Source: Devosia sp. (lineage in GTDB: Bacteria; Pseudomonadota; Alphaproteobacteria; Rhizobiales; Devosiaceae). Taken from it: a stretch of 7,353 bases of DNA. The notes under the pieces were generated by a model. The model did not search any database, was not told the origin of the DNA, and worked only from the letters and a program-made list of their open reading frames with translations. The stretch spans positions 1 through 7,353 of the forward strand of contig JAEUMC010000690.1 of assembly GCA_016793415.1 (NCBI GenBank), read 5' to 3'. Both the position numbers and the translations under genes were made by a program. Position 1 is the first letter of the stretch, and the number at the start of each line of letters is the position of its first letter. Shown one piece after another: positions 1 to 7,105 of the stretch.

Positions 1-6
1 GAAGGA
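1..6 (+). promoter_or_regulatory. Ribosome binding site for the MHYT-GGDEF-EAL gene
   Basis: GAAGGA lies 9 nt before a TTG codon at 16. It supports the TTG as the true start. The first in-frame ATG is at codon 45, and starting there would remove the first membrane helix of the MHYT domain. The same GAAGGA sequence precedes def in this window. Confidence 0.6.
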
Positions 7-15
7 CGCGCCATC

Positions 16-2418
16 TTGCAAACTGTACTGACTACGCTGTTCCAGCAGCACGACCTCCGCCTGGTGGCCCTTGCGGCTCTGGTCTGTGCGCTCTCCGCCT
101 TTGCCGGCATCACACTTCTCAACCACGCGCGCCGCACCGTCGGCACCATGCAACGGGTCTGGCTGGCGGTAGCCGCCTTTTCCGTCGGCTTCGGCATCTG
201 GGCGACGCACTTCGTCGCCATGCTCTCATTCAATGCCGGCATGCCGGTCGGCTACGATCTGCCGCTCACCCTTGTGTCGCTCGGCATCGCCATCCTGATC
301 GTCGGTGGCGGGCTGTGGTTCGCCGCGCTCGGCACCCGCCGCTCCGACTCCGTGTTGGGCGGCGCTATCATCGGCGTCGGCATCGCCTCGATGCACTACA
401 CCGGCATGGCGTCGCTGCTGATCGGCGGCGGCATCGCCTGGGCCTCGCCGCTGGTCGCCGCCTCGGTGCTGCTGGGTGTCGCGTTTGCCGGCGCCTCGAT
501 CTATTTCGCCGTGAACGGCGACACGCTCCGGCACCGCATCCGCGCCACCATCCTGCTGACGCTGGGCATCTGCACCATGCACTTTACCGCCATGGGCGCG
601 GCAGGCTTGGAGAACTGCTTCCCGGTGGTTTCCGCCGAGGACCAGACGCCGCAATGGCTGTCGATCGTCGTCGCGCTGGTTTCGGTGATGATCCTGGTTT
701 TTGCTGTCGGCGGTTCCTACCTCGACATGCTCGATCGTCGTCGCACCCTGGCCGAGAGCGACCGCATGCGCGGCCTTGCCGATGCGGCGGTGGAAGGTCT
801 GCTGGTGGTACGAGACGGTGAAATCGTCACCGCCAACCAGAGCTTCCTCTCCATGGTCGACCTGCCGCAGGCCGCGGTCAGCGGCAAACAGCTGTCGGAT
901 TTTCTCGGTTCGGCCGTTTGCACCATGCTGGTCGAGCGTCCCAATATCGCGCTCGAGACCGACCTGCGATCAGGCTTCGGTGTGGTGCCGGCTGAGGTCA
1001 TCCTGCGCGAGGTGGATTTCGCCGGCCAGCCGCACCACGCGATCGCCATCCGCGATCTCTCCGCGCGCAAGCAGGCCGAGCAGCAAATCCGTTTCCTCGC
1101 CCATCATGACGCGCTGACGGGCCTGCCCAACCGGGTGAGCTTTTCGCGCAAGCTCGAGGACGAGATCAGCCACGCCCGCCGCCATGAGCAGACCTTTGCC
1201 GTGCTCTGTCTCGATCTCGATCGCTTCAAGGAGGTCAACGACCTGTTTGGCCATGCTGCCGGCGATGCGCTGCTGCAGCGCGTCGGGCAGGCCTTGCTCG
1301 GCGCCATCGAAGGGGTTGGCGACGCCGCCCGTCTCGGCGGCGACGAGTTCGCCGTGCTGCTCGGCGATATCGGCACGCCGGCGCGCGCCGGCCGCCTCGC
1401 CGAACAGATACTCGACGCCTTCCGCCGCACCAACGAGCAGTCGGCAGGCGGTGCGCTGATCTCGGCATCGATCGGCATCGCGTTGTTCCCAGACAACGCC
1501 GACACTGCCGAACAGCTGATGACTCATGCCGACACGGCGCTTTACCGCGCCAAGCAGGATGGGCGCGGCATCTATCGTTTCTTCGAGAACGCCATGGGGG
1601 CCGAGGTGCGGGATCGCCGCATGCTCGAGCACGATCTGCGGCACGCCGTGTCGCGCAATCAGTTGCGGCTCGTCTACCAGCCGCAGGTCGATATCCAGTC
1701 GGGCGAGGTTACCGGCTTCGAGGCGCTGGTACGCTGGCGTCACCCCGAGCGCGGCGAGATTCCGCCGTCGGTGTTCGTGCCGGTGGCCGAGGAAAGCGGG
1801 CTGATCCTGCAGATCGGCGAGTGGGTGTTGCGCACCGCCGCCGGCGAGGCGGCGCGCTGGAAGTCGCCGCTCTCGGTGGCGGTCAACGTCTCGGCGGTGC
1901 AGGTCCATTCGCCCAGCTTCGCGCAGACCGTGCATGAAGTGCTGATCAGCACCGGGCTGTCGCCGGCCCGCCTCGAGGTGGAGATCACCGAAACGGCGCT
2001 GATCCGCGACATGATGCGCGCGGTGACCACGCTGCGGCAGATCCGGGCGCTTGGCGTCCGAATTGCCATGGACGATTTCGGCACCGGCTATTCGTCGCTG
2101 GCGAACCTGCGCGCCTTCCCGTTTTCGAAGATCAAGGTCGACCAGTCCTTCATCCGCGCCGTCGACAACAACGATCAGTCCGCCGCCATCGTCCGGGCGG
2201 TGCTGGGACTGGGCAGCGGCCTGAACGTGCCCGTCGTCGCCGAAGGGGTCGAACGGGCCGAGGAACTGGCGTTCCTGAAGAGCGAGGTCTGCCAGACCGC
2301 ACAGGGCTATCTGCTGAGCCGCCCCGAAGACATCCGCACCTTTGCAGCGGTGACCGAGGGCCGGACCAAGCTGCTCGACGGCGTTCTGCCGGCGCCGCTG
2401 CGTGCCCTCGCCAGCTAG
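16..2418 (+). CDS. MHYT-PAS-GGDEF-EAL membrane protein (c-di-GMP turnover)
   Basis: This 800-residue protein makes and/or breaks down the second messenger c-di-GMP at the inner membrane. An N-terminal MHYT sensor (about 10-235) has several hydrophobic helices and three MHYT-type motifs: ATHFVAM 63-69, SMHYTGM 125-131 and TMHFTAM 187-193. In this family the motif residues are proposed to bind metal and sense a diatomic gas. A PAS-like segment follows (about 248-347). The GGDEF domain (about 355-522) has an intact GGDEF at 441-445 and the metal ligand D400. The EAL domain (about 535-785) keeps EAL 569-571, N624, E656, DDFGTG 686-691, K707, D709, E743 and Q763, so phosphodiesterase activity is expected. 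No RxxD inhibitory site sits at 432-435 (the residues there are EGVG). The layout resembles Pseudomonas MucR and NbdA. The start is TTG, supported by a GAAGGA site and by the family-like N-terminus (LTTLF..HDLRLV). Its promoter lies outside the window. The net activity cannot be told from sequence. Confidence 0.95.
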   Translation: MQTVLTTLFQQHDLRLVALAALVCALSAFAGITLLNHARRTVGTMQRVWLAVAAFSVGFGIWATHFVAMLSFNAGMPVGYDLPLTLVSLGIAILIVGGGLWFAALGTRRSDSVLGGAIIGVGIASMHYTGMASLLIGGGIAWASPLVAASVLLGVAFAGASIYFAVNGDTLRHRIRATILLTLGICTMHFTAMGAAGLENCFPVVSAEDQTPQWLSIVVALVSVMILVFAVGGSYLDMLDRRRTLAESDRMRGLADAAVEGLLVVRDGEIVTANQSFLSMVDLPQAAVSGKQLSDFLGSAVCTMLVERPNIALETDLRSGFGVVPAEVILREVDFAGQPHHAIAIRDLSARKQAEQQIRFLAHHDALTGLPNRVSFSRKLEDEISHARRHEQTFAVLCLDLDRFKEVNDLFGHAAGDALLQRVGQALLGAIEGVGDAARLGGDEFAVLLGDIGTPARAGRLAEQILDAFRRTNEQSAGGALISASIGIALFPDNADTAEQLMTHADTALYRAKQDGRGIYRFFENAMGAEVRDRRMLEHDLRHAVSRNQLRLVYQPQVDIQSGEVTGFEALVRWRHPERGEIPPSVFVPVAEESGLILQIGEWVLRTAAGEAARWKSPLSVAVNVSAVQVHSPSFAQTVHEVLISTGLSPARLEVEITETALIRDMMRAVTTLRQIRALGVRIAMDDFGTGYSSLANLRAFPFSKIKVDQSFIRAVDNNDQSAAIVRAVLGLGSGLNVPVVAEGVERAEELAFLKSEVCQTAQGYLLSRPEDIRTFAAVTEGRTKLLDGVLPAPLRALAS

Positions 2419-2423
2419 AATAA

Positions 2424-2451
2424 CGGCGCAGGGGTGGTTGCCCCTGCGCCG
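2424..2451. terminator. Stem-loop between convergent genes, probable bidirectional terminator
   Basis: A perfect 11-bp stem (2424-2434 with 2441-2451, CGGCGCAGGGG against CCCCTGCGCCG) has a 6-nt loop. It starts 5 nt after the stop of the c-di-GMP gene and lies 10 nt beyond the stop of the convergent hydrolase gene. There is no U-run after the stem on the + strand. On the - strand the stem is followed by the T-rich TTATTCTAG. Placement and stability suggest transcription termination or 3'-end protection for both genes. It is not a textbook intrinsic terminator. Confidence 0.7.
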
Positions 2452-2461
2452 CTACCATTGC

Positions 2462-3343
2462 CTAGGCCAGCACCTCCCGGAACAGTCCGATCGTCCGTGA
2501 CCAGGCGAGGTCGGAGGCCTCCTCGCTGTAGCGCGCCGCCGAGGTGTCGTTGTTGAAGGCATGGTTGGCGCCCTCGTAGATGAAGATCTGGTAGTCGGTA
2601 CCCGCCGCCTTCAGCGCCGCCTCGAATGCCGGGATGCCGGCATTGATCCGCTCGTCGAGCCCGCCATAGTGCGCCATCACCCTGGCCTTGATGTTGGGCA
2701 CCGCCGCCGCATCGGGCTGGCCGCCGTAGTAGGGCACCGCCGCCAGCAGGTCCGGCGCCACGGTCGCGATGTTGTTGACCGTGCCGCCGCCCCAGCAGAA
2801 GCCCATGGCGCCGACCTTGCCGTTCGATTTCTCATGCGTCTTGAGCCAGGCGATGGTCGCGACGCCATTGGCCGCCACGTCCGCGGCGGGAAGCTGCTGG
2901 AACATCGGCCGCGCTGCCTCCTCGTCGGCGGGTGTGCCGCCCAGGTCGGAGAGGAAATCGGGCGCCAGCGCCACGAAGCCTTCGAGCGCCACGCGCCGCG
3001 CCACATCCCTGGTGTGGGCGTTGAGGCCACGGTTCTCGTGCACCACGATCACCGCGCCGAACGGCCCGCCCTCGGCGGGGTAGGCCAGATAGCCGCGCAT
3101 TTCGCCCTTGGCGCCGGGATAGGTGACCTCTTCGGTGACCAGCCGTGCGTCGTCTTCCGGCACCAGGCCCTGCGCCTTGGCGTTCGACGCCATCATCGCC
3201 GCCGCCACGGTCGCCGCGCTCATCGAGCCCGCGAGTTTGGCGAGGTTGTCCATGAACTTGCGCCGGTCGAGGCTCAGGTGCGTGTAATCGTCGAAGAGGT
3301 TGATCATCTCCTGCGAGATGCGGGGAGTGTCTTGCTCGTCCAT
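2462..3343 (-). CDS. Dienelactone hydrolase family protein with Tat signal
   Basis: This 293-residue alpha/beta hydrolase belongs to the dienelactone hydrolase (carboxymethylenebutenolidase-like) family. The catalytic triad is visible: nucleophile C183 in GFCWGGG, D230 in YGGLDE and H261 in GANHAF. E103 in VHENRG sits where the family has its activating glutamate. The N-terminus carries a twin-arginine motif, LDRRKFM (R27, R28), then a weakly hydrophobic stretch ending in AKA-Q with likely cleavage after A57. The enzyme is therefore probably exported folded to the periplasm. The 26 residues before the twin arginines are unusually long for a signal n-region. The start is fixed by AGGAGG 7 nt upstream. 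It lies 90 bp downstream of rmuC on the same strand and may be co-transcribed with it. The real substrate is unknown. No other aromatic-degradation genes are nearby, so a role in chlorocatechol breakdown should not be assumed. Confidence 0.92.
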   Translation of the reverse strand: MDEQDTPRISQEMINLFDDYTHLSLDRRKFMDNLAKLAGSMSAATVAAAMMASNAKAQGLVPEDDARLVTEEVTYPGAKGEMRGYLAYPAEGGPFGAVIVVHENRGLNAHTRDVARRVALEGFVALAPDFLSDLGGTPADEEAARPMFQQLPAADVAANGVATIAWLKTHEKSNGKVGAMGFCWGGGTVNNIATVAPDLLAAVPYYGGQPDAAAVPNIKARVMAHYGGLDERINAGIPAFEAALKAAGTDYQIFIYEGANHAFNNDTSAARYSEEASDLAWSRTIGLFREVLA

Positions 3344-3350
3344 TCGCCAT

Positions 3351-3356
3351 CCTCCT
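3351..3356 (-). promoter_or_regulatory. Strong ribosome binding site of the hydrolase gene
   Basis: On the minus strand AGGAGG ends 7 nt before the ATG at 3343, which is ideal spacing. It decides between that start and another ATG beginning at 3350, which directly abuts the site and is in a different reading frame. Confidence 0.8.
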
Positions 3357-3433
3357 GTTTGACACGGGGGGAGGCTACGGGGTGCAGCCGGGCTTGGGGA
3401 TGACGCTCGCTCGATTGTGAGACGGTGTTGACC

Positions 3434-4612
3434 CTACTCGCCGGCGAGCCGCTGCGGCTCCGGCCGCGCCTCGTCGAACTCCATCGCCTCGATGCGCTCG
3501 CCGCGCTTCACGATCTTGCTCGACGAGGTGACGATGTCGCCGATATCTCCGGCCGCCTGAGTGAAGTGGGTCTGGAGCTTCCGCACCCGCTCGTCCAGCC
3601 GGCCGACATCGGCCAGCAACGCCCGCACCTCGGTCTGGATGCGATAGGCCTCTTCGCGCATCTTCACGTCGCGCAGCAGCGCCTGCACCACCTGGATCGA
3701 CAGCATCAGGATCGATGGTGAAACGATGACGATGCGCGCCTTCAGCGCCCGCTGCACCACATCCTCGAAATGCTCGTGCAGGTCCGCAAAGATCGATTCC
3801 GATGGCACGAACAGGAACGCCGTATCGGCGGTTTCCCCGGCGATCAGGTATTTTTCCGAGATCGCCTTGATATGCACGCCCATGTCGTTGCGGAAGCCCG
3901 ACGCAGCAAAGCGCGGGTCCTCGCCTTCGCCGGCCGCGGTGAAGCGCTGCCAGCTCTCGAGCGGGAACTTGGCGTCGATCACCAGCGAGGGCGCGCCGTT
4001 CGGCATATAGACCACGGCATCGGGCCGGCTGCCGTTCGACAGCGTCGCCTGGAAGGCATAGGCGTTCGGCGCGAGGCCGTCGCCGATGATCGCTTCCATC
4101 CGACCCTGGCCGAAAGCGCCACGGGTCTGCTTGTTGGCGAGGATCGACTGCAGCGACACCACGTTCTGGCTGAGCTGGGTGATGTTGGATTGCGCCCGGT
4201 CGATCACCGCCAGCCGCTCCTGCAGCTTGCTGAGGCTCTCATTGGTCTTCTGGTTGCTCTCCTGCATCGCCGCGCCGATGCGCTGGCCCTGGCTGTCGAG
4301 CCGCTCGTTCACCAGCCGGGCGAGGTCGGAGGTGCGCGAGCCGAAGATCTCGCTCATCGTCTGCATCCGGCCGGTCATTTCCGACTGCACCCGCAGCATG
4401 TCGGCGATATAACGCTCGGTTTCCTGCGCCTTGAGCTGCGCTGCGGCAGCTTCATCCGCCCGTTGCTGCGCTTCCTCGGCCCGCTCCCGGGACTGCCGCA
4501 CCATCACCACCAGCAGGGCGACGAGCAGCGCCGCAAACAGCCCGCCGGCGGCAAACGCCGCGATCTCCAGGGTGACGGGGAAGTCGGCGATGACGAAAAG
4601 CACACGATCCAT
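3434..4612 (-). CDS. rmuC: DNA recombination protein RmuC
   Basis: This 392-residue protein has the RmuC layout. There is one N-terminal membrane helix (about 15-38), then a long charged and Q/A-rich coiled coil (about 39-160). Next comes the conserved KQTRGAFGQG block (161-170) and a nuclease-like core with RPDAVV (196-201) and VIDAKFP (211-217), in which D198, D213 and K215 fit a PD-(D/E)XK-type site. A helical C-terminal part follows (about 305-350). In E. coli, RmuC is known for limiting inversions at short inverted repeats. Biochemical activity is inferred from the fold, and membrane anchoring is inferred from the helix. The start ATG has only a weak AGG 8 nt upstream. The gene is divergent from def across a 150-bp spacer, and a GTTC-N7-GTTC box 30-44 bp before its start suggests LexA control. 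Confidence 0.95.
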   Translation of the reverse strand: MDRVLFVIADFPVTLEIAAFAAGGLFAALLVALLVVMVRQSRERAEEAQQRADEAAAAQLKAQETERYIADMLRVQSEMTGRMQTMSEIFGSRTSDLARLVNERLDSQGQRIGAAMQESNQKTNESLSKLQERLAVIDRAQSNITQLSQNVVSLQSILANKQTRGAFGQGRMEAIIGDGLAPNAYAFQATLSNGSRPDAVVYMPNGAPSLVIDAKFPLESWQRFTAAGEGEDPRFAASGFRNDMGVHIKAISEKYLIAGETADTAFLFVPSESIFADLHEHFEDVVQRALKARIVIVSPSILMLSIQVVQALLRDVKMREEAYRIQTEVRALLADVGRLDERVRKLQTHFTQAAGDIGDIVTSSSKIVKRGERIEAMEFDEARPEPQRLAGE

Positions 4613-4641
4613 CGCTGCAGCCTACACGATTCGAGCGTCTT

Positions 4642-4656
4642 GTTCTCGCATTGTTC
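4642..4656 (-). promoter_or_regulatory. Putative LexA (SOS) box upstream of rmuC
   Basis: The + strand reads GTTCTCGCATTGTTC, an exact match to the direct-repeat LexA operator of Alphaproteobacteria (GTTC-N7-GTTC, read as GAAC-N7-GAAC on the rmuC strand). It lies 30-44 bp before the rmuC start, where a bound repressor would block initiation or early elongation. It is 45 bp from the predicted -35 of def, so def is less likely to be controlled by it. I see no convincing -35/-10 pair for rmuC itself. LexA binding is inferred. Confidence 0.65.
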
Positions 4657-4701
4657 TTCGGCGCCGCAATTGGTGTGAACAGCGCGTAAACCGGCTGGCC
4701 G

Positions 4702-4729
4702 TTGACCGGCGCCCGGGAAATACCATATT
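4702..4729 (+). promoter_or_regulatory. Predicted sigma-70-type promoter of def-fmt-truA
   Basis: TTGACC (4702-4707, 5 of 6 to TTGACA) and CATATT (4724-4729, 4 of 6 to TATAAT) are separated by 16 bp. Transcription would begin near 4736, leaving a leader of about 27 nt that contains the GAAGGA ribosome site (4747-4752) 10 nt before the def ATG. This is based on pattern match only, but it is the best candidate in the spacer. Confidence 0.45.
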
Positions 4730-4762
4730 CAGCGGCAACCCCCGCTGAAGGACTGAACGTTC

Positions 4763-5281
4763 ATGGCCAAGCGCCCCATCCTGATCCTGCCCGACGAGCG
4801 CCTGCGCGCCATTGCAGAGCCGATCGAGAAGATCGACGATGGCATCAAGCAGCTGGCCAAGGACATGCTCGAAACCATGTACGACGCGCCGGGCATCGGC
4901 CTGGCTGCACCGCAGATCGGCGAGCTGAAGCGCATCGTGGTGATGGACCTCGCCAAGGAAGGCGAAGAGCCCACCCCACTGGTGATGGTGAACCCGGAAA
5001 TCCTCAAATATTCCGACGAGACCGTCACCACCGAGGAAGGCTGCCTCTCCATCCCCGAGCTCTACTACGACGTCGAGCGCCCGGCCGAGGTCACTGTCCG
5101 CTACACCGATCTCGACGGCAAACAAGTAGAGCTCGACGCCAAGGACCGCCTCGCGGTCTGTGTGCAGCACGAACTCGATCACCTCGATGGCGTGCTCTAC
5201 ATCGACTACCTGAGCCGGCTGAAGCGCGACCGTGTGCTGAAGAAGTTCCAGAAGGCCGAGCGGCTGTCGAAGCGCGCTTGA
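4763..5281 (+). CDS. def: Peptide deformylase
   Basis: This 172-residue cytoplasmic metalloenzyme removes the formyl group from the N-terminal methionine of new proteins as they leave the ribosome. All three family motifs are intact: GIGLAAPQ at 44-51, EGCLS at 92-96 with metal ligand C94, and QHELDH at 135-140 with ligands H136 and H140 and catalytic E137. The length is normal for the bacterial enzyme, and the intact motifs argue for an active copy. The ATG is supported by GAAGGA 10 nt upstream. It is the first gene of the def-fmt-truA cluster. A structured repeat follows 28 nt after its stop. Confidence 0.98.
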   Translation: MAKRPILILPDERLRAIAEPIEKIDDGIKQLAKDMLETMYDAPGIGLAAPQIGELKRIVVMDLAKEGEEPTPLVMVNPEILKYSDETVTTEEGCLSIPELYYDVERPAEVTVRYTDLDGKQVELDAKDRLAVCVQHELDHLDGVLYIDYLSRLKRDRVLKKFQKAERLSKRA

Positions 5282-5309
5282 AGCGGGCTGGACTCGCCAC
5301 ACCCACGGA

Positions 5310-5409
5310 GTCATTTCGGCGAAGGCCGGAACCCATCCTGAGGTGTACCGATCAACTACCGAGGGTTTTGGGCCATCCCAGGATGGGCCCCGGCCTTCGC
5401 CGGGGTGAC
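5310..5409. repeat. Inverted pair of REP-like palindromic repeats between def and fmt
   Basis: Two 31-nt arms, 5310-5340 and 5379-5409, are inverted copies of each other and match at 26 of 31 positions, with a 38-nt spacer. Each arm is also a hairpin by itself. The left has a 7-bp stem 5314-5320 with 5325-5331 around loop GAAG. The right has a 7-bp stem 5388-5394 (CCCCGGC) with 5399-5405 (GCCGGGG) around loop CTTC. The shared core CGGCGAAGGCCGG resembles extragenic palindromes dispersed in alphaproteobacterial genomes. A further hairpin is possible at 5370-5390. No U-run follows, so simple termination is unlikely. mRNA stabilisation or partial attenuation between def and fmt is possible. Confidence 0.8.
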
Positions 5410-5430
5410 CCGGTGCAGGATGGCTGACTG

Positions 5431-6351
5431 ATGCGCATCATCTTCATGGGCACGCCGGAATTCGCCGTGCCCACCCTCACCGAGATCGTTTCGACCGGCC
5501 ACGAAGTGGTCGCCGTCTATACGCGTGCGCCAAAACCCGCCGGTCGCGGCCAGGCCGAGCGCAAGTCGCCGGTGCATGAGGCGGCCGAAAGCTTTGGCAT
5601 TCCGGTCTTCACCCCGCGCAGTCTGAAGCAGGCGCCCGAGCAGGAGGTGTTTGCCTCGCTCGACGCCGACGTGGCGGTGGTGGTCGCCTATGGCCTGATC
5701 CTGCCCAGGCCGATCCTCGAGGCGCCGCGGCTCGGCTGCCTGAACCTGCATGGTTCGCTGCTGCCGCGCTGGCGCGGCGCGGCGCCGATCCAGCGTGCGG
5801 TGCTGGCGGGCGACGCGCGCACCGGCATCATGGTGATGCAGATGGACGAGGGGCTTGATACCGGCGCCGTCGGCCTGATCGAGGAAATGCCGATCGGCCC
5901 GGATATGACTTCGGGCGAGCTGCACGACAAGATGATGCTGGTCGGCGCCGACCTGATGGGCCGGGCGCTGGCCGCGCTTGATCGCGGCAGCCTGCACTTC
6001 ACCCCGCAGCCCGACGACGGCGTTACCTACGCAGCCAAGATCGACAAGGCCGAGGCCCGCATCGATTGGGCCAAGTCCGCGAGCGAGGTGCACAACCTGA
6101 TCCGCGGCCTCTCGCCGTTCCCCGGCGCCTGGTTCGAACTCACGCTCAACGGCACGCCCACCCGCATCAAGGCGCTGCGTTCGACGCTGGTGGCGGGGCA
6201 GGGCGCTCCCGGCACCATCCTCCCCGAGCTCACCATCGCCTGCGGCACCGGCGCGGTGCGCCTCACCATGGTGCAGCGCGAAGGCAAGGGCGCCATGGAC
6301 GCGGCGACGTTCCTGCGTGGGGCGGGGGTGTTGCCGGAGCGGGCATCGTGA
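5431..6351 (+). CDS. fmt: Methionyl-tRNA formyltransferase
   Basis: This 306-residue cytoplasmic enzyme transfers a formyl group from 10-formyltetrahydrofolate to initiator Met-tRNA, which is the substrate step that Def later reverses on proteins. The N-terminal catalytic domain (about 1-205) begins with the typical [14 protein letters not shown]. It carries the KPAGRG loop (35-40), SPVHEAA (46-52), the active-site N105 and H107 in [13 protein letters not shown], and D143 in GLDTG. The C-terminal tRNA-binding OB-like domain (about 206-306) holds [13 protein letters not shown] (221-233). Length is normal. The ATG has AGGA (5417-5420) 10 nt upstream, and that site lies in an octamer repeated in the preceding palindrome. 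The stop is 16 nt before truA. Confidence 0.98.
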   Translation: MRIIFMGTPEFAVPTLTEIVSTGHEVVAVYTRAPKPAGRGQAERKSPVHEAAESFGIPVFTPRSLKQAPEQEVFASLDADVAVVVAYGLILPRPILEAPRLGCLNLHGSLLPRWRGAAPIQRAVLAGDARTGIMVMQMDEGLDTGAVGLIEEMPIGPDMTSGELHDKMMLVGADLMGRALAALDRGSLHFTPQPDDGVTYAAKIDKAEARIDWAKSASEVHNLIRGLSPFPGAWFELTLNGTPTRIKALRSTLVAGQGAPGTILPELTIACGTGAVRLTMVQREGKGAMDAATFLRGAGVLPERAS

Positions 6352-6367
6352 CGGGCCCCAATTAGCG

Positions 6368-7105
6368 ATGCCCCGCTATCGCCTCTCCATCGAGTATGAT
6401 GGCCGGCCCTTCTGCGGCTGGCAGCGGCAGGCCGGCGACCTCTCGGTGCAGCAGTTGCTGGAGGAGGCCATCGAGCGTTTCTCTGGTGAAAGCGTCGTCA
6501 CCCAGGCGGCCGGCCGCACCGATGCGGGCGTCCATGCGCTCGGCCAAGTGGTGCATTTCGACCTCGAACGCGATTGGGATCCGTTCAAGGTGCGTGAGGC
6601 GTTGAACTATCACACCAAGCCGCACCCGGTGGCGATCCTCACCGCCGAGCGTGTCGACGAGACGTTCGAGGCGCGCTTCTCCGCCACTGCCCGCCACTAC
6701 GAGTATCGCATCCTCAACCGCCGCGCCCGGCCCGGGCTCGATGCCGGCCGCGTCTGGCATGTACCGGTGCCGCTCGATGCCGAGGCGATGCACGCCGCGG
6801 CGCAGCTGATCCTCGGCAAGCATGATTTCACCACCTTCCGGGCCGCCGAGTGCCAGGCCAAATCGCCCGACCGCACCCTCGATATCTTCACGGTGTCGCG
6901 GCAGGCCGAAATGATCGTCGTCACCGCCAAGGCGCGGAGTTTCCTCCACAGCCAGGTGCGCTCGATGGTGGGTTCGCTGAAGCTGGTGGGCGACGGCAAA
7001 TGGCAGCCACGCGATTTCCGCGCCGCCCTCGATGCCCGCGATCGCTCCCGCTGCGGCCCGCTGGCGCCGCCCGACGGGCTCTATCTCACAAGGGTTGACT
7101 ACTAG
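6368..7105 (+). CDS. truA: tRNA pseudouridine(38-40) synthase TruA
   Basis: This 245-residue enzyme converts uridines at positions 38, 39 and 40 of the tRNA anticodon arm to pseudouridine. Visible family marks are the start [19 protein letters not shown], the catalytic D52 in GRTDAGVHA (49-57), YEYRI (111-115), [11 protein letters not shown] (192-202) and the typical end GLYLTRVDY. The ATG at 6368 is chosen because TruA proteins begin at this motif. A GTG at 6317 would add 17 unrelated residues and overlap fmt. No good ribosome site precedes the ATG, and the 16-nt gap after fmt suggests translation coupled to fmt. The last 20 bp overlap the end of the opposite-strand membrane protein gene. 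Confidence 0.97.
   Translation: MPRYRLSIEYDGRPFCGWQRQAGDLSVQQLLEEAIERFSGESVVTQAAGRTDAGVHALGQVVHFDLERDWDPFKVREALNYHTKPHPVAILTAERVDETFEARFSATARHYEYRILNRRARPGLDAGRVWHVPVPLDAEAMHAAAQLILGKHDFTTFRAAECQAKSPDRTLDIFTVSRQAEMIVVTAKARSFLHSQVRSMVGSLKLVGDGKWQPRDFRAALDARDRSRCGPLAPPDGLYLTRVDY

Noticed and set aside
970..1935. Long minus-strand open frame (321 codons) inside the GGDEF-EAL gene
   Set aside because: It is antisense to well-conserved GGDEF and EAL domains. It is rich in Arg, Ala and His with no domain motif, as expected for a shadow frame in GC-rich DNA.
3344..3433. Promoter or terminator in the rmuC to hydrolase gap
   Set aside because: I could find no convincing -35/-10 pair or T-tailed hairpin on the minus strand. 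Only the AGGAGG ribosome site is clear.
3770..4678. Plus-strand open frame (302 codons) opposite rmuC
   Set aside because: The His/Arg/Leu-rich translation has no recognisable motif. RmuC on the other strand has clear family motifs throughout.
4622..5314. Minus-strand open frame (230 codons) covering def
   Set aside because: It lies opposite a complete and motif-perfect peptide deformylase, and it would span the divergent promoter region and the LexA-type box.
5379..5409. Right palindrome arm as an intrinsic terminator ending def transcription
   Set aside because: The stem is strong but is followed by TGACCCGG with no T-run, and fmt lacks a clear promoter of its own downstream. A repeat element fits better.
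6317..6367. GTG at 6317 as the truA start
   Set aside because: It would add 17 residues with no similarity to TruA N-termini and overlap the fmt coding end. The ATG at 6368 begins exactly at the conserved N-terminal motif.
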